Assembly: GCA_008828725.1 (NCBI GenBank)
Contig: MEHQ01004504.1
Location: forward strand, 372,001 to 436,000
DNA length: 64,000 nt
Reading direction: 5' to 3'
Origin: Saccharina japonica
Taxonomy: Eukaryota > Sar > Phaeophyceae > Laminariales > Laminariaceae
In this document: positions 54,501 through 64,000 of the stretch, piece after piece
Position numbering within the stretch: position 1 is the first letter of the stretch
Layout: every line of letters starts with the position of its first letter
Translations under genes and position numbers: made by a program
The notes under the pieces: model-generated
Seen by the model: the letters and a program-made list of their open reading frames with translations, nothing else
What the model was told of the DNA's origin: nothing
The model's database searches: none

Positions 54501-55790
54501 TTGTTGTTTGACCAATGAGGCTTGATCATTCTTTAGTTCTGCTTTGCGTTTTTATTTCCACACAATATTCTCAGATAATATTTGCCCGTTAAGACGGGCC
54601 CTTAGGACAAACTCCCTAAACCGGGTCCAGGTCTCAAGTGGGGAATATAAAAGTAAAAGTTACCAATAAACCAAGGACCAAGGCCACTTAACTTTTTATT
54701 GCGCTCTTTTCAACCGTTGCCTCCAGCATTTTTCCCTGGCTATTTTACCAACCATTCCCGACTGTATGTCTTTACCGTACCCCCGAGTATGTTCCCGACC
54801 GGTTCCCCGACCAATTATCAACTCGTTAGCCGATCGTTCCCGTGCAAACCCACCGATACACACGTGTATTCCCGTCTCATCCCGTTAACCAAATGCCTTC
54901 CCATCTTCCCGCCCTATTCCCATCCCGTGGTAACAAAGCGAAATATTTTCCCGTACCGTCTCTCGGGAAGATCCAAGAACAATCCACCTGCTGGTATATC
55001 ACTAAAATCCTGTACTGTGGCGACAACGTTGTACTGTGGATCATGCCACCTCATAACTTTACCCAGAAAAAATAGGTTCGGGGTATGGCCGTACGACCAA
55101 CGAAATACCTTAATTTTGGTACTCATATTGACGGCAGCTGCAAGTTCCGAATGGGACTCAATTCAGGTTCGGTCTGAAGATAGACTTGAGAGTAGTTGTG
55201 GCGTATACATCCGGCGCCGCGAGGCAACTGCAGGAACTTATGGTCCGTGACCTATAAATGTTAAGTTCCTGCAGTCCACCGTCGCCAAGTTAATACCGTA
55301 AATGCAAGCATATATCTAGTAAGTGAGACGGGCAACAGAAGGCGCATCAATATTATTCTCCATGTTTCAACATAGATTGTACCATTGATGTATTGCGTTG
55401 ACTCCAGAAGTATGCAACGTCGATGGCGAGCGCATTGAACGGTCTAGACACGCCGAAGTACCAGGTAGATGCGTCGCCCAAGAATGCCTTGCCCCGACCT
55501 TTGTCCACGCTCTTTTTCAAAAACGTGTTGCCCGCTGCGACATACCTCTTGTCTGGGGCCGCGAACGAGTTTGTTACAAGAGTGTTTACTGTATCTTGAA
55601 AGTGCATATTTCACCTTTGGTGTAATAATGCCGTTTCGTACAAAAATGTTTCCTCCGTTTCCTCAGGTTGGGCGGAAGCCGGTTGAACTTGTTGGTTCGT
55701 TGTGTGTTGCCCAAATAGAACGTCCGGGCTTTCTGTTGTGGCAGTTTATTTTCTTCGGTGACCTCTGCCAATCCTTCGTGGCGTGCGCAG
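51540..55790. other. Gene-poor stretch with unassigned frames
   Basis: It includes an Ala/Pro-rich frame at 51,605-51,895, CC(A/C)GGGGGGTGA phrases at about 52,659, 52,719 and 52,780, a mixed frame at 53,313-53,600 (FKLVDWPSFPHEYVPQHLLEW), TTCCCG-rich sequence at 54,720-54,950, and open frames on both strands at 55,353-55,625. None has a recognisable domain. Part of 55.3-55.8 kb probably belongs to the propeller gene as intron or further exons. Confidence 0.35.
54196..54213 (+). repeat. Interstitial (TTAGGG)3 telomere tract
   Basis: Three perfect TTAGGG units. TTAGGG is the usual telomere repeat of brown algae and many other eukaryotes. Confidence 0.85.
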
Positions 55791-55958
55791 ACAGGAACGC
55801 CGGAGTTTGACCATCTTTATGGTGCCTCAGTCGGCTCCAATGGGACCTACGTATTTGCTGGTAACACCAAGGGGAACTGGACCGGTACGAATGCTGGAGG
55901 TTATGACTGGGTAGCCTTCAAGGTGGACGCCCAGGGGGAAATCTTGTGGAGGTGGCAG
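55791..55958 (+). CDS. Exon of an SBBP-type beta-propeller repeat protein
   Basis: A 56-codon exon reading TGTPEFDHLYGASVG... and ending ILWRWQ. It shows the SBBP blade pattern: G-T-x-x-x-D, a short G-x-N-G turn, V-x-A-G-N-T-x-G-N, G-x-N-A-G-G-x-D-x-x-A-x-K-x-D-x-x-G and a final W-x-W-Q. It is preceded by GTGCGCAG and followed by GTGAGT, both good splice signals. Its length, 168 nt, is a multiple of three, and both junctions are phase 0, so one exon equals one blade. The preceding in-frame residues (NPSWRAQ) look like the end of a former blade but are probably intronic. SBBP proteins are generally secreted or surface repeat proteins of unclear function. Neighbouring blades are not visible in the next 2 kb, so this may be the only surviving exon or the introns may be long. 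Confidence 0.65.
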
Positions 55959-58140
55959 GTGAGTAGGCCGTACCTTTACACTCAGATGTCAAATATCCCC
56001 GTAAATGTGTGTCAATGCGGCAGTCATACAAACAGGAGCGTTGGCGCCATAGCGACTTGGAAACCGTAGCGTTCAAGTATGCAGGTTACTTTGCCTACAT
56101 TGTGGCGGCTTTGAAGAAGTGGAGATCACCACGTCATTTTTGCTTAGCAAAATATTTATTTTCGGTCCACAGTTTTGAAGCTTCCCATTCCCTGCACTGT
56201 GTAGACCAGCTCAAGCTGCGACCGATATCAACCAAACACCATCCTTTTCCGCAGGCGCTTGCTTTTTATGATGTACTCTAAGAAGTTCCGACAACTTCAT
56301 CGTTCGCTTTAGTACTACTATTATAGTGTCGAGAGAACTCTACCTCCAGTTCTTAACGGCAACGCTGTACGTGTGGTATCGACACCGTCGTACGTATCTT
56401 GCTCTGCGGGGGTGCATACGTAGAAAAAGCAAAGTGTTGTGTGTTCCCTATATAGACAAATATGCCTCGAGACCTACCTTGAAGCGCTCCTCCCGTAGCT
56501 CGATGGTCCATTGATAGACTGATACGTTTTGCAGGATATTCAACCCATACTTCAGGGTGACTATCGTCAACCATAGCAGCCGACGAAACGCCACCGTTTG
56601 ACCTTGCACAGCACCTGTCATGGCTCAAACGCATGATGTATGTGGACGTTGGGGCAAAACAACGACGAAACTACCGCGGCGTAATCGGGACTCACCAAGT
56701 CCCTGGACAACACTGGCTGCCCCACGCTCGCCAAAGACGAGGGGCATGCACCGATCTTAACACTTGGCGAGGTGAGTGTGCGCACGCCACGCACGACATC
56801 ACGTACCCAAATAAACCTTACCTGGTCGACTGAAAATAAGCCGCTCCCTTTGATCAAGACTACTTCTTAAGACGTGACAGGCAGTCGAGCGAGGGTCGGC
56901 CGAGCTCGTCCAGCGCCGCCTTCGCAATGCCGCGCCTTGAATTCCCACCACCGCCGTCCCCGCAAAAGTTCTGGGGGCACTCCCAGCCCTTCGGCGTGTA
57001 CTTCTACCGCTGTGGCCACCCTATCGAACGACACGACAGCAGCTGCCACACCAGATGTTGGCCCAAATGAGCAGAAAGACCCGTACCCTCGTCCCTAACA
57101 ACCCATCGCCACCGCGCCGCACCCGAGCTCACGCCCCGCTGTCTGCGCGTAGCTCCAGAGCGAGTGACTTGGTCGCTTGTGTCATCGAGCCGCGACCACT
57201 GGTTCGGACAACACCTCAAGTGGGGGCGCGTCCATCGAGGGAGACTTGGAAGTTGTACGGATTCCACGCGCACTAAATTATGAAAGGGAACTGCCAGCAC
57301 ATGTAGCCGAATGTGTTTGCTGGCCTTGCCTATTGCATTAAGCACACGTCCCTGCGGTTACGGACGCGTTGCGTAAGGCCTCTATTCGCTTCCGGAGGTC
57401 AACTCCGATCTGGCGAGATAACACAGCTTGCCTCACAGCCTGCCTCAAATGCAGTAACGGGCTGGGCAGTATGCGGACCACCATAGAAAAACGTGGGGCC
57501 TCCCTCAGCGGGCGGAATTCGTCCGACAAACGATTGATGTCAGCAACCCAGAGGCGGATGTCGCCGATGACTCTGCCACCATGTTCGACGCCGGCCTCGG
57601 CAGTCAAAGAGAGCAGTATGTTGCAGGGATTGTTCGTACAAGGTTCTCTCACAGCAGACGTCAACTTTGCACCGAGAGCAATCATTCCGCCCAGACAGGT
57701 ACTTTCCTTGGAGATATCAGGCGACGGTCCATCGCACAGAACAGCAACGAGACCAAGCAGGTGGTCCACCTCTCCTGCCCCGTGATCACCAACGCGGGTC
57801 AATTCGACGTCGATAGTAGCACGGGTATGGGTTGTTGGGCTCACCGTGACGTCGACGTCCTCTCGCATGAACGACTCAACACATGATCCATACTCGACTG
57901 AGATTCGGACACAAGCGTGTTTGAAAGGGCCAGCGCTTCCGCGAGGTCACACTCGAGACCGCGGAGTCATCGTTTTGCTCACACGTCTGCAGCGGGCGCC
58001 CTCAGGCGTCTGCAATTCCCCGTGAGTCAGGTTCACCGCAGGCTTGGTTGTCGAGGGGACAGTGTATGCGGAGGTGCGTTCTCTGGTCGGCGCTGGTGTA
58101 TATCAAGCTCCGACCGCGAGCTCTAGGTATAGTTTATATC
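55959..58140. other. Coding-like region, gene structure unresolved
   Basis: Several frames look protein-like and lie next to plausible splice signals. On the minus strand they are 56,490-56,634 (before a GTAGGT donor) and 57,338-57,868 (176 codons, PSPLLHLRQAVRQAVL). On the plus strand they are 56,690-56,772 (LTKSLDNTGCPTLAKDEG before GTGAGT) and 57,490-57,886 (QRAEFVRQTIDVSNPEADVA onward). Opposite-strand frames overlap and cannot all be real. I recognise no domain. Confidence 0.35.
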
Positions 58141-58160
58141 TCCTACGTGAAGGAATCAAG

Positions 58161-58197
58161 AAGGACTTAGTCCGTTAACCGCGCGACTTAGTCCTTC
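58161..58197. repeat. Paired GGACTTAGTCC palindromes
   Basis: AAGGACTTAGTCC and GACTTAGTCCTT are separated by 11 bases (GTTAACCGCGC). Each half is itself a near-perfect palindrome and the two together form a longer stem. Confidence 0.6.
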
Positions 58198-58897
58198 AAA
58201 TGGTCTGACCATAAGGTCATGTGCGCCTGATTGACCTCCCGTGGTGTCGTCATCTCGGCGGGAAGAAACCCGGACACCGCGGGCGGAGTCTTTACCATCT
58301 AGTGTTAAGCAGCCGACATTACGCGTGCCTCACCCTCAGCTTCTGCAGCGGCAGCCTGACGATACATGGCCATGCCTGGGTTTGAATTGGCCGTCGCGTT
58401 TGATCACGGCTGAAGCACAGCAGCAGTAGCCAACGAAGGCAAGATGAGACCTCCCAAGGCCAGCGCCCGGCCAAGTGACACGAACGTACTTAATAGGCGA
58501 CACTATGACCGTATCCCGGCTAATTCCTTCAACGCTGATTATTCCTCGCCGAGTGCTACGCGCACAAGTTAGTCTATTGTCGACTGACTCTACGTGGTCA
58601 AGACTTTAGCGGTAATATTATACCCTGCGTTGATATTATCCCGCTACTTATTTTGCACGTACAAGACCCATCTGTGGTGCTTGGAAATTACTCCGAACTT
58701 CGGCCAATTGAGCAATCCCACGGTAGGGGTACCACTTATAGGCTCAACATTTTCTGACCGGTTGTGCTCCTCACGTGAGTAACCACCGGATACTATTATC
58801 ATTTCACTGGTTCATTTGTTTTTGGACTACCGCATTGGGAGGTTTGGTCGGGTTGCGCGAACGAAGGTTTCCGAGGTCATGTTTCGGGTGAGATATT

Positions 58898-58960
58898 GAG
58901 CTCCTCATGTGAGGAGCTCAGAAAATTCTGCTGCGCCCCTACCGTGGGGTTATATCTTCT
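58898..58960 (+). repeat. Hairpin repeat K, perfect copy
   Basis: GAGCTCCTCA-TG-TGAGGAGCTC followed by GCTGCGCCCCTACCGTGG. The hairpin is identical in the stem to 34,651; the downstream part is diverged. Confidence 0.6.
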
Positions 58961-59182
58961 AATCAGAGTTTACATAGTCCGTCCAGCTCGAACATCCCAC
59001 CTCCCGCCTGACACCATGATACAAGTCGCCTCAAGGAGGGGTAAGTCAATCCAACTGATGAAGGTTCAGTCAAAACGTCCATTGAGGGTGCAGGTGATGA
59101 CACGTTTCGTTGAACATATACATGTACAATTATTTTGCGTTGAGCTTTCGGTAAACGTAAACTTATGGTTGGAGTTTACCTG

Positions 59183-59411
59183 GATGTCGCCTTTTCAAAC
59201 ATCCATTGCAACACTCGATTCCGAGAGCGGTTAGTATTTGCGACTGGGCGTGTTTTTCGAAGTACCAAATCAGCAAATCGAATATCATGTAGTTCGAGTT
59301 TAGATCGAAGTTTGTGTGTGACAGATTGAAATGGAGGGCAGCAATCGCTTGATTGTATCCATACGTCCAGGATAATTTAATGAAATTGGAGGTGTCGAAA
59401 CGAATTTGCAT
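59183..59411 (-). CDS. Hypothetical protein, possible first exon
   Basis: Opens with an ATG at 59,411 and reads MQIRFDTSNFIKLSWTYGYN, with a hydrophobic/aromatic stretch (YMIFDLLIWYF) and GIECCNGCLKRRHPG. An exact donor-type CCAG-GTAAAC follows at 59,182. The frame itself runs on only a few codons more (to 59,163). It is AT-richer than its surroundings and protein-like. No domain is recognised; it may pair with the minus-strand frames upstream. Confidence 0.3.
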
Positions 59412-59692
59412 GAGATACTTTATATTAATGTGTAGTTGAGTGATTGCTTGAACTAGGAGTAATAAATAGTTTGTTTTCGCGCTTGGCCTCGGTTCCTCTT
59501 GTCGTAGCAGTCACGGATACGGTTCTTCAGCATGAAGCATTTTCTTGCGACACAAGTAGGCCTCACTGTAAGCGCGGTGGGAAAAACCGTGCCAGATGGG
59601 CCATAAAAACCAGACACCGGAAATTCACCCGTACAGGCTGTGGATGCCTTTCTTACACCGTCGTTGGTTATGTATCGTTACGACTGGGACCA

Positions 59693-59983
59693 TCAGGACG
59701 TGGAGAATGAAATATTAAAATATTGGGAAGGCCGTAACAAATAAGCTAACACGCCAGCTGAGCAACCAAGCAAAAGCAAAGAGGACGACTGCTGCTGAAA
59801 CATTTTACGCACGAGGCGAACTTCAAGGTGGTGTGATACACGTTTTTCTTCTACAACGAACGTCATCGTTTGATTCTGTAGGTTGAATTCGAACTTACTG
59901 TGTGCATTCTGCTGTAGATATATGTATCCATCACAAAGCGTAAGGCCCCGCCAAACGTTGTCTATGCCCACTCGCATAATCAT
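59693..59983 (-). CDS. Hypothetical ORF with a C-terminal hydrophobic segment
   Basis: 96 codons, MIMRVGIDNVWRG..., with LCDGYIYLQQNAHSKFEFNL and a likely transmembrane stretch (SSLLLLGCSAGVLAYLL) near the C-terminus. Its start overlaps the stop of the preceding frame by ATGA. The pair may be one gene split by a frameshift or two compact genes. No homologue is recognised; compact, intron-free frames would fit an inserted viral or organellar-type segment, but nothing proves it. Confidence 0.3.
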   Translation of the reverse strand: MIMRVGIDNVWRGLTLCDGYIYLQQNAHSKFEFNLQNQTMTFVVEEKRVSHHLEVRLVRKMFQQQSSSLLLLGCSAGVLAYLLRPSQYFNISFSTS

Positions 59984-60213
59984 TGAACGAGTCCCGCGTC
60001 CGCTGTTTGATGAAGTATAACCCTTCCGTCAATACCAGGAGGGTGTCGGTCCTCAACCATGTACTGGTACTCCAAACTCGTATATCGTTTGGTGTATTCT
60101 CTGTGTTTACAGTAGTAATGTAAATACAAGGCCTCTTCGCGATCGTCGGACCGTACGTCTCCCTCATATTCATGGTGCGACGGATACAGGTTTACGATCA
60201 TAACCTCCGTCAT
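59980..60213 (-). CDS. Hypothetical ORF, 77 codons
   Basis: MTEVMIVNLYPSHHEYEGDV..., acidic and Tyr/His-rich, ending at a TGA that overlaps the next ATG. Residue content is protein-like throughout and continues in sense in the following frame, so a frameshift in a single roughly 175-residue protein is the simplest reading. Confidence 0.3.
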   Translation of the reverse strand: MTEVMIVNLYPSHHEYEGDVRSDDREEALYLHYYCKHREYTKRYTSLEYQYMVEDRHPPGIDGRVILHQTADAGLVQ

Positions 60214-60399
60214 TTGAGTCCTGCACGGAGCATGTCAGGTAGATCCTGGTCATTAGACCGTGATTGCATATTCCCCAACACCCTGCAACTGCTATTTTTG
60301 TTCACGGGGGATCTCATTCACCCCCCACTCCTGAGTTTCGGGTAACTCTACGTTCTACATGTTCTATCGCTGTAGAAGATTTAGTCGCGAGTTTTACAC

Positions 60400-60808
60400 G
60401 ATGCGTTTAGACCTTCGATTATTGCGTCACCCGAGAGCGAGAGCATCCTCTTTACGTCCAATCTGCAGCAGCTTGTGATTGTCTTCAAACTCGCCGTCCC
60501 CGCTTTACTGACAGCGACCTACGCCTCAACATTAGAGTCATTGGGTTGTCCAAAATGGTCGAAGTTTGGGACACACAAAATCAGACTAAAACCAAACCCC
60601 ATTATATCGGTGATACTTCATTTGCAGACACGCACCGATCTTCAGCAGCAAATGCAGCCCGCAAAACTGGGACACGCTGTTAATGACTGGTGTGAGGGTG
60701 TTGGATGCGCCAGACGGTGGTTGTAGGCAACTACAGAATCGACTCACGGCGTGGTTTGGTGACCTCGATGTTACAAGCCACCAGCTCCTAAAACTTGCGA
60801 AATAGGTA
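60400..60808 (+). other. Unassigned coding-like region
   Basis: Two plus frames are in succession protein-like. The first contains RLNIRVIGLSKMVEVWDTQN and stops at 60,681 after KTGTRC. The second begins after an acceptor-like TTCATTTGCAG (60,628) and reads CSPQNWDTLLMTGVRVLDAP through FGDLDVTSHQLLKLAK to a TAG at about 60,805. This could be one gene with a frameshift or an alternative exon. Family unknown. From 60,810 to 61,860 nothing is recognised apart from a CCAAACGTTT-(T)-TCACG phrase repeated at about 60,811 and 60,878. Confidence 0.3.
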
Positions 60809-61867
60809 ACCAAACGTTTTTCACGCCCGGGCGTCTACAGCTAGTATAATGGCTGTGTCGTGGATAAAAAGCTGGCTTGAACCAAACGTTTCACGGCGGG
60901 GCGTTCGAGTTATCAAGCCGGTGTACGAAACCCGTGCGGACCGGGAACGTTCCAATAGTGAGTGATTGTGTCCAAACAAGTGAAAAATGGGCTAAAACGT
61001 TATCGATGCTTATTTGTTCGCAGCACTCTTTCTGCCGTTTCTGAGGACGTACACTAGTTCCAAGTCGTTTTTGCTTTAAGTCAGGCGCCTACACACGCCT
61101 ACTCGACAAGACGATTTGGGGATATTTTTCGCTCCCGTCATACCAAGTGTGACCTGTTTGGTAGGGTATTGGTTCACTTAAGGGGTTATATTTTGGTCTC
61201 TGGTTAACCAATGATAACAACCCAAACCCACAGTTGCTCATTTCGCGTTTGCAATCATCTTGTCGAGTGTATGTAAATCAGAGTAATCTGCACCTATTGC
61301 CATTATCCCGTTGATACATTAGTTTATACTGTATGTTAAGTAAGCCTCCTCCGCCAACGAGGCGGAGAGAACGGCCCCGACTCGTACAGTCTGGCTCAAG
61401 CAAATCGGCGGAAACGTACTTCCCTGCTCGAATTTGACCGTGATATTTATCACGCCTTCTATGAGTGCTCAAAATCACAGCACCCAACGTGGTGAATTTG
61501 GGGGTTTACCTAATCTTCGTTTATTATGGAGTTTGTTTTGTAATATTTGGACCTCTTTAAACCGACTAATTTCGCCAAACCTCAACGGTCCCGGCGTAGA
61601 CATTTTGATAAAAGTATAAAAAAAGGTAATTGCTTCGTACATACTTCAGCATGTATTTTGCTTAATATTTCACATAAGCAGGTAAAATATTCACACATAT
61701 GATATGCGCCACAGTATGATTCAGAGACGGCTTCAAGATCCAGTAAATTGACCATTCAGAAACGACAGGGGGGGCGGGGGTGTGCTCATATCGTGCACGG
61801 CCGTAGTCGTATGACCATAGACCCTCGCATCCCTACAATGCCGGGACGGAGCACGTTGGGTTTTCAC

Positions 61868-62574
61868 CAACCAGGCCAAGGGCGCACAAAAAAAAAGTTT
61901 TCGACACCACACACCCAAAACTTTATTTTGGACCTCTCAAGGGGGGAGGGGGGGTACGACAGACCCATCCCCCCCCTCATAACGCCACACAATCTCCTAT
62001 ATAAAACATCCCTATACTAAATCCTATATAATACCAAGGGGGGGGGGTACTACAGTCCATGCAGCCCCCTAAGAGCGGACAGGCGCCGACCGTAGAAGAG
62101 ACAGAGAGAAAGGGAGAGAGTGATCACGATGAGCACTGTCTCCGTGGTGGAGGGAGCCCTATCCAAGGCCTCCTTCGCAAAGAAGCCTCGTTGCTTGAGG
62201 CCTATCAGCGGCGTCAAAGCTCACGTCAACGACCCCATGCACTAACATACCCCTGAAGTGCAAGTTTTGAAGCCCTGCAGAGTGGGTGTGGAAATACTGG
62301 ATGTCCCATCACGTAGAAGGGCAGCATTCCACTTCGTTGGCTCTGAACAAAGCAGACCCCAACACTGCGAGATTCGAAAGCAGCTTTGACGTAAGCAAGA
62401 CAGAGAAGGAGGCGGTGGCGGAAAGGATGCCTAAGGGCAAGGCTGCCAGAGCCCCCGTAGCACGCCGAACGGTCTCCCAGCAGAAGAGTAAGGGTTCCAT
62501 AGCCCCCGCAGCACGCCGTAAGGTCTCACAGCACGACGGGGGGTCAGATGAGTCAGACGACTCAGAGGAGGAGC

Positions 62575-62606
<32 letters not shown>

Positions 62607-63312
62607 TCAGAAGAGGAGTCAGAAGAGGAGTCAGAAGAGGAGAGGGACGGGGGGGGGCGGGAGGAGGAAGAGCAGTCGGAAGAGAAGAGGGACGGGGGGG
62701 GAGGGGAGGAGAAAGAGGAAGACGACAAGGACGACCGCAAGGATGAGAACGAAGACGAACAGCCGGGGGGACGAAGGGAAGGGGGTGAAGGAGGGGAAGG
62801 GGGGAGCAAGAGGGGACGGGCGGGGAGTAGCAGCAACGGTAGCGAGACACCGGGCGAGAACGTGGGAGAACCCGTGCGCAAGAGTAGGCGGGGCAGAACG
62901 ATCACGCAAAGCGTTCGCCAGAAAGAGGCGGGGCAGAACGATCACGCAAAGCGTTCGCCAGAAAGATCTTGGCAGTCTTCGATTTGTGCGATCATTACGT
63001 TCCTCGTCGTGGAGTGTTTCCCAGGCCATTTGACTCAATCAAGCACGATGGCTTGTTTTCGTGACTGAAATATTAAGATTTTTGTTGTTGTTGTCTAGGC
63101 ACACCTTGGTGGGGGGTTGTATCCAAGCAATGTTCTATCTCTTAATCAAGTACCTTGAAATACCTTTTTGTGTGAGAGTTGGTGAGAGGGGACAAGCCAA
63201 GAAATTCACCAAAAAGGAAAAAAAAAACTTGTGTTTCGGCCCTCCGGGGGGGGAGGGGGGGGGTAGTGTGGTGTGCGGGATAACTTTTTTTGTGCGCCCT
63301 TGACCAGGCAGA
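61868..63312 (+). mobile_element. Candidate 1.45-kb element with inverted-repeat ends
   Basis: The left end has (A)CCAGGCCAAGGGCGCACAAA then AAAGTTTTCGACACCACAC. The right end, read on the opposite strand, has GCCTGGTCAAGGGCGCACAAA then AAAGTTATCCCGCACACCACAC. Both ends continue into poly-G/poly-C tracts. A related left end, without a right end, lies at 37,960. Between the ends is an acidic ORF. Coding capacity, inverted ends and a second copy support a transposable element of unknown family. No target duplication was identified. Confidence 0.45.
62286..63068 (+). CDS. Acidic low-complexity protein ORF
   Basis: 260 codons. The N-terminal part (MWKYWMSHHVEGQHSTSLAL) is globular-looking. Next comes a Lys/Arg/Ala region with two similar phrases, APVARRTVSQQKSKGS and APAARRKVSQ. 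A Glu/Ser/Asp tract of about 70 residues follows, then a Gly/Arg-rich part and RKSRRGRTITQSVRQK. Such acid tracts with basic flanks are common in nuclear and chromatin proteins; this is compositional only. A 40-bp tandem duplication at 62,886-62,965 shifts the frame and replaces the C-terminus. An upstream frame (62,059-62,256, MQPPKSGQAPTVEETERKGE) may be the true start if a frameshift or intron joins them. Being inside inverted repeats, it may be element-encoded. Confidence 0.45.
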
Positions 63313-63474
63313 CATTGTTTGCACCAAGCGCAAAGCGCCGTGAGGTATTGGGCGAGTTGCACGGAGGGTGAGCCGCATCCTGCCAAGGACCGCCTGTGAG
63401 GCGGACTTGCATATGAACGACAGCCTCCAATGAGTTGATTTAATTTCTGGTTTGGCCACTTCAAGAGACAGCAA

Positions 63475-63708
63475 TTGGTATCACTACGTATCTGCCTCGT
63501 GGATGCCTTACCATATACGCACTACGTGATACAATCATTCCCCGTGTGCGGAGATGAGGTTATCGACCCGCACAAATGGTATAACAAGACCGCCAGCATG
63601 GGTGACCGCCAAAACAAACACAAAAAACGGTGCCCTGGTTGTCGAGCTCACGCAGTGAGAGGTGTGTTTTACAGCGTCGTTGCCAACCGACGCCAACCCA
63701 ACCTCTAA
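63475..63708 (+). CDS. Hypothetical Cys/His-containing ORF
   Basis: 77 codons ending NKHKKRCPGCRAHAVRGVFY...QPNL. The C-x2-C with nearby His and Lys recalls the zinc-ribbon end of some transposases, but one C-x2-C is not enough to assign it. The start is uncertain, since the frame may be the terminal exon of a longer gene. It lies just outside the inverted-repeat element. From 63,710 to 64,000 a plus frame (VQMIVHYLVRQNGTEKSDAA) runs off the window end. Confidence 0.25.
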   Translation: MVSLRICLVDALPYTHYVIQSFPVCGDEVIDPHKWYNKTASMGDRQNKHKKRCPGCRAHAVRGVFYSVVANRRQPNL

Positions 63709-64000
63709 ATATACAAAACATACAGGGGGGGTGAGGGGGGTATACGTATGGAAACGTCTGTCTGTCGCTGACCGTATTCAAGGTCTGCATGTAGCTACCT
63801 GTGATTAGTTGCCGGTATATTCGTGGGGGAACATCCTGCTGTACCCACCTCTACTGTAGTGACACTCCGTCTTCATCCAATGGGCGCCTGCGAAAACTGC
63901 TGAACTACAGTGCAAATGATTGTGCACTACCTTGTTCGGCAGAATGGGACTGAGAAGAGTGACGCTGCCAAGGCAGTGGCTATAACAGAAGACCAATCCG

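Overview
The window reads as nuclear DNA of a brown alga (Phaeophyceae), probably Ectocarpus or a close relative. The main support is a cluster of proteins built from EsV-1-7 repeats, a Cys/Cys/Cys/His motif family that is greatly expanded in brown algae, includes the Ectocarpus developmental regulator IMMEDIATE UPRIGHT, and is shared with the phaeovirus EsV-1. Weaker support comes from TTAGGG-type interstitial telomere tracts, abundant CAG/CTG microsatellites, low gene density and many decayed mobile elements. There is no bacterial-type gene packing, no operon and no CRISPR.

Layout. 0-2.1 kb: two head-to-head 3' ends of one non-LTR retrotransposon (LINE). 2.1-15.4 kb: almost entirely repeats, with several dispersed families, tandem duplications, a field of TACTC(C/G)GAGTA palindromes and a field of TACC(A/T)GGTA motifs; I see no convincing gene. 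15.9-22.4 kb: the gene core. It holds a plus-strand EsV-1-7 gene (16,143-17,477), a decayed tandem copy directly behind it (17.7-18.44 kb) and a complete minus-strand EsV-1-7 gene (21,145-22,332). 22.4-27.8 kb: sparse. 27,857-31,536: about 16.4 near-identical copies of a 225-bp satellite that starts next to the window's only N. 31.6-36.6 kb: dispersed repeats, two terminal-inverted-repeat elements made of TGTCGCGACA-type palindromes around telomere-like cores, and a frameshifted EsV-1-7 pseudogene. 37-42.6 kb: G/C-tract repeats, a seven-unit 180-bp array, a GGGACGGTA minisatellite, a miniature LTR-like element and a SINE-like element with a tRNA-like head. 43-55.7 kb: scattered repeats and a second piggyBac-like MITE. 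55.8-64 kb: more coding character, with one clear exon of a seven-bladed beta-propeller (SBBP) repeat protein, several unassigned reading frames, and a 1.45-kb unit bounded by inverted repeats that encloses an acidic, low-complexity ORF.

The EsV-1-7 members share their repeat block, a linker with a conserved L-K-(K/T)-E motif and a basic C-terminal tail. Two of them also share about 110 bp of upstream sequence, so they are local paralogues that duplicated as gene-plus-flank units and then partly decayed. No other functional linkage between genes is visible. Calls rest on reading motifs and repeats by eye; exon structures could not be tested.
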